Source of the DNA: Persicaria tinctoria
Lineage: Eukaryota; Streptophyta; Magnoliopsida; Caryophyllales; Polygonaceae
Length of the DNA stretch: 64,000 bases
Reading direction: 5' to 3'
Assembly (NCBI GenBank): GCA_037127255.1
Contig: JBANSL010000002.1
Span: forward strand, 6,120,001-6,184,000
Below the pieces are notes generated by a model. The model was not told where the DNA came from and ran no database searches. It saw nothing but the letters and a program-made list of their open reading frames with translations. How positions within the stretch are numbered: position 1 is the first letter of the stretch; the number at the start of each line of letters is the position of its first letter. Of the stretch, positions 25,401 through 36,800 are shown piece after piece. A program made the translations under genes and the position numbers.

Positions 25401-28154
25401 CAACTACGTTAGAACAGCTAGCTATCGCTGAACAAACATATTTTGCAGATGTTTAATACACTGCAACACTTAATCCTACCGAACAAACATATTTTGCAGA
25501 TGCATAATCCAAAATTCAAATTCAAGAATAGAACAAAATGTGAAAATCATTATTCTAAGGCAAATCAAGTACACAATCTCACAGCAAGAATAGAACACAG
25601 AAGAAATAAGCAGATGACAGCTTCATGGGAAGGCATAAGTAACTTGGCCATGAATAGAAGTATAGAACACAGTTCTATTCATGGTTATCTTCTTACAAGG
25701 GACATGTGTCTGAATTTTACAAGTATCCGCCTGTTTGAAGTTAGCTGATAAACAGGTTGAATTCATTGAACATCAATATTTAAGTTACCTTCCTACTGTC
25801 TTCAATATAAGATCTTAACAAATAACGAGCATATTTCTCCCTATCATCCTCAGGAGCCAACTCATTTATCATATCTTGGCCCACAGCAGCACAACAAGCT
25901 GGATCAGGGCATCTCAGCGTAAGACATCCTGGTCCGTCATTAACTGCAGAGCTGATATAGCCTGCATGGGGATAAAAGCCATTGAAGCCACAATCCAAAT
26001 ATTTTTACTATCTTTCCAATCAGAATGTTCTTAAGATAAACTAACATTGGAAAAAACAAAGTTGAGAAAGAAACATGCAAAAATGTTAAAAATGAATAAG
26101 TAAGGAAACCTACAACTTAACAATCTTAACAAACTGAAAGTTTGACCATGGAAGGTTCAGCTGAAACCCAAAAATGATCAATGAAAATTTGGAATTATTA
26201 AGGAATATCACCTACGAGTGTTGTTTACGCAACTGCTTTAGGTTTTTCTTTCTACCTTGTACTTTCTTTGTAGTGCCGAAAATGAAAAATATTCACATGA
26301 AAATGATTTGTTTGAAATCGGTTGGTCAAAACAGCAAATTACCTGCCCAGCATGATCTACAATATGGATGTCCACAAGCGGTAGCTTGAATGCCATCTAT
26401 TGGAAATGTCTCAAAACAGATGCCACATGTCAACTGCCCAGGTCAAGTCAAGCCAATAAACATCACCAACTTTACATAAAAAAGGGACGAGTTCAGAAAT
26501 GTAATGGCCAACAGCAATCTAATCCTAGATAATGCAAAGGGGAAAAGCTGATCTTCAGGGCTTACTTCTGTTGCATTTGAGGATTTAACAGCAGTGTTCT
26601 CAGTTAGACCAACAGCCTTTCTCACCTTCTCTTCATCAGCAAACCATTCATCATGCACTTTGCTTACACTCCTGCAAGTCCATATGATTATAAGGAATGA
26701 AATAAACCATAAAGGTCGTGTCAAGAAAAAGAGCAACTTTAAATGCAGTTATCTCATTACCAATTATAGTGACGGAGAAGAATGCCAGCATCAGCCCTTG
26801 AAATGGAAAGCACAGTTGAAACCGTCGTAATATCATCTTCTTGGCGTAGACAAATATCTTCTTCACTTAATACAGTGTAGCATTGCTGTACATAAAACAA
26901 GCAATATAGTGAATGTCAAAATGAAGACCTTATGTAATAATAAACTTATGATCGCATTTTTGCTTCTTTATTGTTTAATGTGCACAGATGTTTTCTCTTA
27001 AAAATGAAAATAAGAGAAAACATCTGTGCACATTAAACAATAAAGAGGCAAAAGTGCGATCATAAGTTTATTACTCCGTATTACACAAGGCCATTTTTGA
27101 GGTATTTTACCATATCCCAGAAATTAAACATCTGCCATGCAAAACTACACAGAATTCTTTCAAATATATTAAACTCACACATACTAAAGGACAAATGACC
27201 TAGGGGATGTCCTTGTACAAAGATTAAGAAACCTAATAAGGCAAGCAAATGAAGGAGAAAGATTCAGCGAACCAATCGGTGTTCTAAAATCCCAGCCAAC
27301 AACCAGCTAAAACCCTGAACCTTGGCCTCACCCTAGTCAATGAGCAAAGAAACATTTCCAAATACAAAGCCCTCTGTTACAAGTTATAACATCTAAACAT
27401 CGACTGGGAAAGAACCATTCAGATCTATGTGAAGAAAAAAGCTACATGTTATTGTGCATCATTCTGGCTAAAGAAGGAAACCTACAACTCAATAGTTTAC
27501 CATAGCAGGCCAATGAGGCATTACTTTATCATCAACCTAGTCCTAGTTTTACACGTATGTGATATATTAAGATCATCATCTGCCAGTACATTACATAAGA
27601 TCAAAATACTAAAAGATGAATAATCAATTTAATCATACATGATACATGACAAGTCCAGCTGGCCAGATACATTTCTATAACTCAAAACTTATATTCCAAA
27701 ACTGACAGCCAATGTCAACCACAATAATTTAAATTAAAGGTTCAAATTGAAATTCCCCCATCGGTCCAATAATTTAAGCATCACAAGTTTATTACACGGC
27801 AAATCAACTAGGTTTTCGAGCGATACTATACAAAAACCTAACTAGTCTGGCGGTAAGCGAATTGTAGAAACACAGTTAGGTGAAACCGATAGAGAACAGA
27901 AGGTAGACAAAAATTAACACGAAAGAGCAAACAATCAGACAATTAGGCAAGTTTTAATGACACTTGTTGTAAAAGCCGATCACGATTACCAGGTGTCGCC
28001 GAGAAGGAAAGTCGTCGGAATCGTCGGAATCGTTGTCCATGAAATCGTAATCGACATCTGCCATGTCGTCAGAATCGCCAGCCGTGTCTCCGCTGTAAAA
28101 GTCTTCAAGCGATTCGGCATCGTTTGCGTCATGCATATCGTCTTCGGAATCCAT
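22476..28154 (-). CDS. ARIADNE-type RBR E3 ubiquitin ligase (ARI7/ARI8-like)
   Basis: Fifteen exons in coding order (plus coordinates): 27990-28154, 26761-26885, 26566-26671, 26343-26433, 25789-25961, 25142-25246, 24642-24730, 24215-24322, 24015-24105, 23824-23913, 23553-23600, 23280-23351, 23093-23192, 22878-23004 and 22476-22758. They give 590 residues. The N-terminus is very acidic. RING1 starts at residue 133 ([10 protein letters not shown]), the IBR domain lies at about 205-266 ([11 protein letters not shown] to EAHRPVDC), and RING2 at about 293-330. The RING2 catalytic cysteine is C311 in GCMHITC. The Ariadne helical region follows ([35 protein letters not shown]). A RanBP2-type zinc finger ends the protein ([20 protein letters not shown]). 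RBR ligases pass ubiquitin through the RING2 cysteine, and all visible zinc and catalytic residues are present. Introns carry a Stowaway MITE and two inverted repeats. Confidence 0.94.
24837..25088. mobile_element. Stowaway MITE in ARI intron
   Basis: Starts CTCCCTCCGGTTGG and ends GAAGGGAGGGAG, flanked on both sides by TA. The CTCCCTCCG terminus with a TA duplication is the Stowaway (Tc1/mariner-derived) signature. Length is 252 bp and the interior is AT-rich. It lies in the ARI intron between the exons at 25142-25246 and 24642-24730. Confidence 0.85.
25274..25720. repeat. Perfect 55 bp inverted repeat in ARI intron
   Basis: The 55 bp at 25274-25328 are exactly the reverse complement of 25666-25720, with a 337 bp spacer. 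The arm contains CAGACACATGTCCCTTG and GATAACCATGAATAGAAC. A separate 22 bp direct repeat, GAACAAACATATTTTGCAGA plus TG, occurs at about 25431 and 25483 in the spacer. Zero mismatches suggest a recent inverted duplication. No transposon ends are recognised. Confidence 0.85.
26934..27074. repeat. Near-perfect 65 bp hairpin in ARI intron 1
   Basis: Arm 26934-27000 pairs with arm 27011-27074 around a 10 bp loop. The arms differ by two substitutions and one 3 bp indel. The arm includes CTTATGATCGCA and TTTAATGTGCACAGATG. A transcript of either strand would fold into a long duplex. It may be a fold-back MITE, but no clear target duplication is seen. Confidence 0.85.
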
Positions 28155-28433
28155 TTATCAACAACGAAGACAGGTGAGAAAAAGCACAAACCCTATAAAT
28201 TAGGACCCCTAGAGTTTCGACTGATCGCTCCGCCCGAAAATGATTCAACAATCGGGATAAAGCTGAGGCGAAATTGGCGATCGGGAGAAACAGTGAGATC
28301 GATTTCCGGGGCGAGGAGATGGAGATGGTTGCCCTTTTTGATGGACAAAATAATAAAAAGGCGTACAGTGGAACGAGTGGGAGGAAGAAAGAGACACGGA
28401 GGGAACGGTCAAGGGCCTATACACATAACAGCG

Positions 28434-28463
28434 AGCCCAATTTGGTCCAATTTTTAGTGGGCC
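28434..28463 (-). promoter_or_regulatory. Two site II-like elements upstream of ARI
   Basis: TTGGGCT (minus strand, 28434-28440) and TGGGCC (plus strand, 28458-28463) match the plant site II consensus TGGGCY. They lie about 280-310 bp upstream of the ARI start codon. Site II elements are common in promoters of growth-associated genes. The support is motif identity only. Confidence 0.35.
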
Positions 28464-29052
28464 GTGTAATGGAATTTGATTCCTGTATTTTTCTAGTACA
28501 AAGTAGCACACTGATTTTTAAAAAAAAAAGGGTGTCGGAACTCGGAAGAAGTAGCACGCTGGTAGGAGAAAACATTGGGTCATGTTTTAGTGAGTTAGAG
28601 CAACCTGACCTAGGTGTGTATGGGTGTATAAAAAAGGGTTTATTTTATAAGTAGTTTAAATGGGGTATGTAAGTAGTTTAAATGGGGTATGGGAGGCCGA
28701 AAACAAGTAAAAAGGGTTAAAACAAAGGGTAAAAAAATAAGCTACAAATTGGTGTTTTTAGGCGTTTATTTGGGTGTTTATTCTTCCATTTATCTTATTT
28801 GATTTAAAAATACTACAATATTCCTAATAACAATCAAATAAACTCCACTTTTTACAAATAAACTGTTTTTCTCTTCATACGGAGATTATCTTTTTGTTTA
28901 AATTTTTAACTACTTTTACCAACAGTTTATAAATTTTACCCTGTTTATAATTTTAGTTAGTTTATTAACAACTTTTAGTCAGTTTATTAACACCGTCTCA
29001 TACGAACCCCTATTCTCTTGATTTTTTTTAGAATATTGGGATTAAACTCTAA

Positions 29053-29360
29053 GAGCATATGCACCAGCAAGCAAATGACAGGCAGACTGTTGCTTGAGTA
29101 AATGGTGGGCTCATAGCCATTTGAATGAGCAAACCAATTTGAAGGGCACACCGGTAGGCAAATGGCAGGTTGTTGCTCACCCAGTCAACCAATTGATTTT
29201 GCTCTTTCATTCACTTGAGCATTAATTGCTCCCCTCCTTGCTCTCCCAATACAACAAAGCTAATTTGTTTTTATTTTTTTCCAATTAAACTTGGAAAGGC
29301 CCAATTTGCTTTCCAACTCCCATTTGCTTTAGCAAACTTAAAAAATGGGTGCGGATGCTC
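29053..29360. mobile_element. PIF/Harbinger (Tourist-like) MITE 1
   Basis: Starts GAGCATATGCACC and ends GGTGCGGATGCTC, imperfect inverted termini. TAA flanks both ends, the 3 bp target duplication expected of PIF/Harbinger. Length is 308 bp with no coding capacity. Confidence 0.85.
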
Positions 29361-29432
29361 TAATAGGATGGTCTAGTAGTCTGGAATAAGGAGGTCCGGG
29401 TGAAAATTTAAAGTTTGCCTTACTTCTTATTA

Positions 29433-29830
29433 GAGCATCAGCATTCATGGGGTAAACCCGTCCCTCTCTCTCTTCGTAATATTTCTCTCTTCGTAATATT
29501 TCGACACCTCATTTTCTCTTTCTTTCACATCATTTTTCACTAACTCTACCCCTTCCTCTTAATTTTATCCCACATCCATAAGTTTACCTTACCCCTTTCA
29601 TATACCCCACCAACATATAATTAATAATTATATTAAATCTTCCCCCCTCCTACCAAACTCAATTTTCCATTAAAAAAAAAAAAGATATTAAATTTAGTAA
29701 GGTTACCCCATTATGCAGGGGTTTCCCCTTCCTCTTAGCTTTGGTCAGGTACATCTCACACCCATCAGACAACCTCATCTAATGAGAGAGAGGGGTATAA
29801 GGTGAGTGAAACTGATGAGTAATGATGCTC
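29433..29830. mobile_element. PIF/Harbinger (Tourist-like) MITE 2
   Basis: Starts GAGCATCAGCATTCATG and ends GAGTAATGATGCTC, with TTA on both sides as the target duplication. Length is 398 bp. It lies only 72 bp from MITE 1 and shares the GAGCATC terminus, but the interior differs. Confidence 0.82.
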
Positions 29831-30226
29831 TTAGTTAGTCGAGCCGGTCAGCGCAAACTGGGTGTACTTGGTGCATGCCTTTTGTCGGCGGCTCACGCGT
29901 CCGTAGTTTGCCACAAAATGATGGTTTCCTCGTCATCGAAAAAAATAATATTAATTAGGATTGTTTTTGGTCTAATAGCTTCCCCCATCTACAAGATTGC
30001 CTTTGGTTATGACTCCGCCTTGCTCCTCCCGTCACTCCTAGAGTCAAAATTTGCTGATGCGTTCAAGGTCGCAGTAGCCATCAACACCGAGCGTTGTAAG
30101 ACCCTTCACCCTATCATATGGCAAATTAAGTTGTTCCTCGACATCGGATGTGAGGGTGGTGATTAAACCAATTTTTGTAGGAAAAGTTGAAAGGAGAGGG
30201 CGGTGATTAAAATTTTTAACAATATA

Positions 30227-30465
30227 CTACCTCCGTCCAAAAATACATGGACTTTACTATTCACGCACGCTTTTTTAGGAGGGTAAAAACTATATAAAAT
30301 ATTAATTTTTTTATTAATTTTTTTTAATAATTACAAACTTATTGATAATAAGTTTGTAATTATTAAAAAAAATTAATAAAAAAATTAATATTTTATATAG
30401 TTTTTAGCTCCTAAAAAAGCTTGCATAAATAGTAAAAGTCCATGTATTTTTGGACATAGAGGGAG
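30227..30465. mobile_element. Stowaway MITE with long self-complementary interior
   Basis: Starts CTACCTCCGTCC and ends ACATAGAGGGAG, flanked by TA on both sides. The 239 bp element is almost entirely an inverted repeat: AAAAATACATGGACTTTACT near the left end returns as its complement near the right end, and the AT-rich centre is also palindromic. It lies about 430 bp upstream of the FAS1 start codon. Confidence 0.85.
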
Positions 30466-30800
30466 TATCTTAAATTATAATTGGACTAGATTCGTTTTCT
30501 TTCTCCTCGTCTTTCCAAAATTTCAACAAACTGGCCTTTTAGCAATATATTCGGTTATGAATTTTTTAACTTGGTATATTGGAAAATGGAAATATGAAGG
30601 TTTTGAGGCAACAAGGTAGTGAGAGATCTCAGTGGAAAACGTAATGGGGAAATTAATGAAGGTTAGAGTGAAAGGACTTTTGTGCAATTTCGATATAATT
30701 ATCTTATCTTTAGTCGTTTTTACGTCTTGTGATCACAAATCTCACAATCCCTCCCTTTCCCATTATCCCCGTTGAAATTGATCAAATTTGAAGTTGAAGC

Positions 30801-30852
30801 GACAGAGAGAAAGGTCGGTCAAATCAGACAGAGAGAAAGGTCGGTCAAATCA
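30801..30852 (+). repeat. 26 bp tandem duplication in FAS1 leader
   Basis: Two perfect adjacent copies (30801-30826 and 30827-30852) of a unit beginning GACAGAGAGAAAGGTCGGTC. They lie 39-90 bp before the FAS1 start codon, probably in the 5' UTR. Confidence 0.85.
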
Positions 30853-30890
30853 ACTCGAGGGTTGCGTGTCCGGAGGATCAGATAGCAGAA

Positions 30891-33800
30891 ATGATGGCGA
30901 TCGACGGGCAGCCGCGAGACGAGAGCGGGAAGGAGAAGGAGCCGTCGGCGAAGCGGCAGAGGGTGAAGCCAAGTACGAAAGCCATGGCTGTGGCTCCGGA
31001 GGAGAGAGAAGCGAAAATTAGGGTTCTGAATGAGGAGTTTCAGAGCTTGGTTAAGTACTTCAAGGAGGTTACGGGTGATAACAGTGAGGTTTTGGCTTCG
31101 CATTATGCTAGCTGTTCGAGTAGCAACGTCAACGGCTTGATAGCTTTGCTGTTGGAGGAGAAGAGCGCTTCGTATTCGAGACTGGCAAGCGACATTTTCG
31201 AGAGATTGAGGGAGAGAGAATGCACGGTGACGATCGCTAGTGTGAAGAGTGGCATTCTTTCTGTTGGGCAGAGATCTAGCTACGGCGTGCTGAGCGACGA
31301 AGCCGATGTGTTGGAGGATGAAACAGAGTCTTGTCTCTGGTGCTGGGAGGTTTGGATACCTTTGCCCTTTCCTACATACTCGTTTCGTTTATTCCATTTT
31401 TTATTCGGTTCTTGATAATGATTCATGCATTTCTTAGAATTCGTTCTTCTGCATGTCACTGCTCTAAATTAAATCATATGCGTTCTATTGCCCTTTCTTC
31501 TCATTAGCCGGTGAAGATTTATCATTTAAATCATAGATGTAGGTTTAGGGTTACGGGTCTATTATTAAGGGCTCGTTTGGATAGTCATATATTTTGACTT
31601 TTGAGGACAATATTGTATAGTCATAATATATGGCTATGCAAACTGAGCCTAAGTCTGTTTACGCCCACAAGTGTTTGGATGATATATTGATATCCGATTT
31701 CTATGATAATGATGGATACTTGAATTGCTAAGGATCACTGAGCAAGCTTGAATTAATGGAGTGTGCAGCTGGTTATCAGTTCAGTTTTCTATAGCCTTCT
31801 AGTTTGACAAATTATCTGGTTGTCTCTTTCTAGGAGTTCTTTATTTTGTTACCTTTATCTCGTTTGCCTCCCAGGGATACATTAATTTTTCTGCGAGTTG
31901 TCTATTTGGGAATTGGCACATTCACTTCTAATATGGATATGGTTTGATAGATGGTGTACTTAATTTTCAAAGCCATGTTTTGATGCCCTCTTTTGTGGGA
32001 ATTCAGACAAGGGATAATATGAAGTTGCTTCCAAAATCTATACATGGAGATTTGAAGGTCCGCCGAACTTGCCGAAAAAAGATCAGTGAGAGGATAAATG
32101 CCATTTCTGGTAAGATCATACACATTGAGCTTGAATCACACTTCTAGTTTCTGCACATGTTATTCACAATCTAGTTTTATTTACTTGCATAGTTGCATTC
32201 ATAAGCTATAACGTTGCAAGTCCTATATTTTTATGTTTTCCTCATGCTGCACTCTGCCCCCTCATATTCTATATGGTCCTTTATTAGATAAGTGACTAGA
32301 GGTGCGGGAGAATTATGACTAATGCTACTATTTTGATGTTTTTCATTCTTTTATTTTAGAGATAAGTTTGTTATAATATGTTCTTTGCTAATATTTTCTT
32401 TCAGAATTGGCTGTTTGGCTAAGCACAAAATTTCTTGATGCTTATGAATCTTTGCAGCAATGCTACTTTTACTGCAAAATCCTAGTGATTGTCCGAATTA
32501 CAGAAATGATTGTAGGAAAGCATCAGAAAAGCTCAGCAAGATTCTGAACGAGGGAGATATTCGTTTACTTGTTGAGGGTTTGACACAGAAAAAGGGTTCT
32601 GAGAGGTATGTTTTCTGCAGGGGTTATAGCAATTTATTCCTGTGTCTGCCCTTTATATGTTAGTAATTTTCAGTACCTGTTGCAGTGCTCAGAAGGGAGC
32701 AAAAAGAGAAGAGAAGCTTCTAGCTAAACAACTGGAAAAAAAGAGACATGAAGAGGAAAAAGAAAAGAAAAGGATGGATCGCGAGCTTCAGAAGGATAAG
32801 TTGCAAAGGGTAAGTAGCAGCATCTCCTTGCTCTTTCTACAGTTATCCTTCTCTTCTCTTGTAAAGTAGATGAGGGATGCATGTGAATGGAATGCATTGA
32901 TATTCACTAATTACTGAGATTAGTACTTAAGCAGAATGACCCTCTGGTCATGCATTGATCTTCACTATTTTTTATCTTGACTATAAACTTGAATCAATTG
33001 GCCCCTGCCCCTCTTACCTGATTTTATTATGAGATAGAGCTACGGGCTCCTGCTATTCACTGTACAATGCGAGCTTGTACTCCCCAAAACTCAATTTGTT
33101 TAGAGCCCAATGAAAGAAAGCATCCATTTTATATAAATTATCGCTTAACTTACATCTCTGCTGGTGAGTAATTGATATCTGGTGTAGCTATTTGTTGATA
33201 TTTTTATGCCGAGACCATGTCCTGCTGTTTCTTTCATTGCTCCCAAATCATACTGTTATACCAGTGTAGAGTGCGAAAAAATCTTGCTAGAAACTTTAAA
33301 CATAAATTTTGGTTCACCTAGGTTACTTGTATTTATAATAGCTTATTGTGTGCAGGAGAAAGAGATGAAGAGGTTGCAAGAAGAGGCAGAAAAGGAAGAT
33401 AAACGTCGTGAAAAAGAAGATTCTGAAATGAGAAAACAACTCAAGAGGAAGCAAGATGAAATGGAGAGAGATCAACGCCGCCAAGAGAAAGAAGAAGCTG
33501 AGCAGAAGAAGAAGCGCTCTCTACAAAAGCAAGCCTCAATTATGGAACGATTTCTCCAAAAGAAGAAGAATGATTCGGTTTCCCAAATTACACAAGCAGA
33601 AAAGGTTGCTATAGCATCTGAACCATCAAGTAGAAAAGAGAAAATGCACGAAGCTGTCACACTTTTGATGGATTCTGCTCTGTCGCAGAAGGAGCAAATT
33701 GATATGGAAGATGTTCGCAAGTAAGCTTTAGCAATGTAGTTTAAGTAATTAACTCTCTGTTTGCATGTGTTTTTTCTCCAATCCTTTTTTACTTTTCTGG

Positions 33801-36800
33801 CTCACATTGTACAGGTCTCATTTGAACTCTTGGCATCATCTGGGCCATTCTATTAGGTCAAGAAGTGGGCAACATTGGGGTCTACGTCATAACCCTAAGA
33901 CTCCTTTAGTCAAGGAGCTAAAATTAAGTAGCAACAAAGGATCAAAACAGGATGAGGAATTGAACACTGATAAGTCTGATAGCATGGAAGGTGGATGGGG
34001 AGAAACTGCCTTGGATGACCAACTCTACAATGCCAACATTAATTTTGTCATTCCGAAGTTTAGGCGCAGTAAGCAGTTACTGCAATTTGACAAAAGCAAT
34101 AGACCTGCTTTTTATGGTGTTTGGCCTAAGAAAAGGTAGGATATGCAGTATGTCACACTTGTGTGATGACTAAACTAACATATGGTATCTTTCCATTTAT
34201 ATATGTTTCTGATGAATTGTTATAATAGAGTTGAAGCCTAAGATGTTAATGTTCCATTCTTTGTTATAGTAGAATTGATATAATGCGTTAAAATGCTTTT
34301 TTGGGAGGATGGTTGTAACCAATCAAGGGTAGAGGTGGGAGGTTGTTGAGTTGTAAAGCATTATATGTTTCTTAATGTTTGTTGCCTTAGGGTGTTGAGC
34401 TTAGCACTTGTAACACTTTTCTTTCTTGAAAATTTATCTTCTTCCCGTGTTCCTTTGCATCTTTGTTCTTTTTTTTTTATTGTACCTTAAAAACCTCTGA
34501 TATGTCTGCTCATGTATAAGTTTTGTTTCCAAGTTATTTGACGGCCATATTTTTACTCCCATAAATGCAGTCACATTGTTGGACCACGTTATCCATTTAG
34601 GAAGGATCCTGAGTTGGATTATGACATTGACAGTGATGAAGAGTGGGAGGAGGTATTCCATTTGTTTCCTAAACATATTTTTTTTTTGTAAAAAAATAAT
34701 AGCATGTGTTACTTTGATTAGTTGCCACTTGTATCAGATTTGATTCCTTGCAAACACGTGGTGTAGAACTAAATGAATCAAAGCAATGTTGATCTATTGT
34801 GTCTATAGCTTTGATCGTTGATGTTTGATAATAGGAAAGCTTTGCATAACATCCTCTTTTATGTTTGATATGTAGGAGGAACCCGGTGAAAGCCTTTCCG
34901 AATGTGAGAAGGATGAAGAGGAAATTTTGGAAGAAGGATTCTCAAAAGATGATGATGGAGATGAAAGCGATGATGGATTTTTTGTACCTGATGGATATCT
35001 TTCAGAAAATGAGGTATTGATTTGTACCTTCTGTTTTTTTTCCCCTCTAAAATGACAAGAATAACCTTTTCTGGTTCGCTGGAAGGAATTATAAATATAG
35101 TGCTATGTAGGAAGTGTCCCGTGTTGAAGAGGTTCATTTATTGGGTGGCTGACTATAAGCTTATAACTCGAAAACACAACCTACAAGGTAATTATCAAAA
35201 GATATCTATGAGAGTTGCATTCTTCAACCAAAGTAGTCCTGGTACTTGTGTTTGGACCATGTAAAAGTCATCCTATATAGGGTTCGTTTGGTGTGTTGTG
35301 CTGAATGCTGGTGTTTTTTTTTTTTTTTGGTGTCAGATTAAAAAGTACTTACTGGTGCGGGTTAGATACTTATAGACGAAACCACACTCTTCCTCAAACT
35401 ACTAAGCTTGTTGGTCTAGTAACCTCTGAAGGTTTTCAATGTTATGTGACATTGAGTCACCTGAAAGTGGCTTAGTTTTAGGGACGGAGTAGATGTTGAG
35501 TACTTCACAGTTTTAGATGCAACTTCTAATGTACTGGATAAGAACCATTTGATTTAACAAACCTAAATACCAAATCAATTATCTTAACTTGTTATTATTG
35601 TTTCAGTGAACATGAAAATATGAAATACCCTGATCAATATTGTTACATGATGTGTCCCAAAAATTGAGATTGAATGGAAGGCATCAGTTATAACAGTTTG
35701 CTTCCCCATAACTTCATTATTGATTTTGTTGGTACCTCTTAATCCAGGGAGTGCAAAGTAATGAAAGTCCTTGTAACATCAAAGAGGTTGACACTGGATT
35801 TTCACCTAGTAGTAAGCTAGAGGCTGAGAGTGAAGAGTTCTCTTCTTGGGTTAGACAGTTAAAGCATCTGCACAATTTGACTGGACATGCTCTTTCAAAG
35901 AATCAACCTCTAATAATAACAAACATGATGCATGAAAAGGCCCACCTGCTATCCAGTGATAATCTCACTGGTACTTCCAAAGTCGAGCAGATATGCTTGC
36001 AAGCTCTTGCTATGCGTTCTTTTCCTAGTGATTTGGTAGTGGAGCTCCATTCTGATGACATTTTGCAGCAAGAGGATGAAGAAGCTTATTTGTCCACTAA
36101 CAAAAGCAATTTGTTACCATCAGGAAGTGTGGTAGCAGTAACAGATTCTGAATTGCCAATATTCGTAAGTTCTTTTTTTTTTCATTGTTCACTACTCAGT
36201 GTCGCATATTTTAGTTGAACGTCCATGTTGTGCTTTAATGTTTAAGAGCACTGTAGTGATTGAGGTGACGATTTTATTTATCTTCAGGTGTCTACTATTG
36301 AATCCTGCCCCTATGGAATGAGCAAGGTTCTTGAAGCTCTGCTGCAGAGATTTCCAAATTGTTCCAAGTCCCACTTAAGAAATAGGGTACGCCAGATTGC
36401 TGACTTTGTTGACAACAAGTGGCAGGTTAGTGTTTTTTGTAATGTTCTTTGATCTTTGTAGTGTGGGCATGCAAGGTTCGGGATTTAGTTTTCAAGTGAG
36501 AACATACCATCAAATTTGATGTGCTGTTTGGCAGATGAGTTGATCATAAGTGACAAAGAACCTTAACAGGTGACTGGATCATCAGAAACTTCTGGCATGA
36601 GCTGCAATTGCTTTTGTCCTTGATATGTTTCCAATTCCTGATGCTAAAATGTACCATAGAAAGTTTCGTCTGTCAAACAGTCAAGCTGCTGGCTGTTCAT
36701 ATCACTGTCAAATAAATAACTACAAAGAGAAATTTGAGCTTCCTGCATTAGAATATAATTTTGAATGTTGTGTCTTGGTTTTGTACGTTCAATGTCATAC

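Larger units (their letters stand above)
28155..30890. other. Intergenic region between divergent ARI and FAS1 genes
   Basis: Gap of 2.7 kb. The ARI promoter and 5' UTR occupy 28155 to ~28600. A 23 bp tandem duplication of a TAAGTAGTTTAAATGGGG-type unit lies at ~28650-28692. Three MITEs, listed separately, fill most of 29.05-30.47 kb. The FAS1 promoter and 5' UTR occupy ~30470-30890. A 114-residue open frame at 29822-30166 starts inside a MITE and matches nothing I know. Confidence 0.6.

Noticed and set aside
27957..28457. 166-residue plus-strand open frame
   Set aside because: It is antisense to the first ARI exon and its leader.
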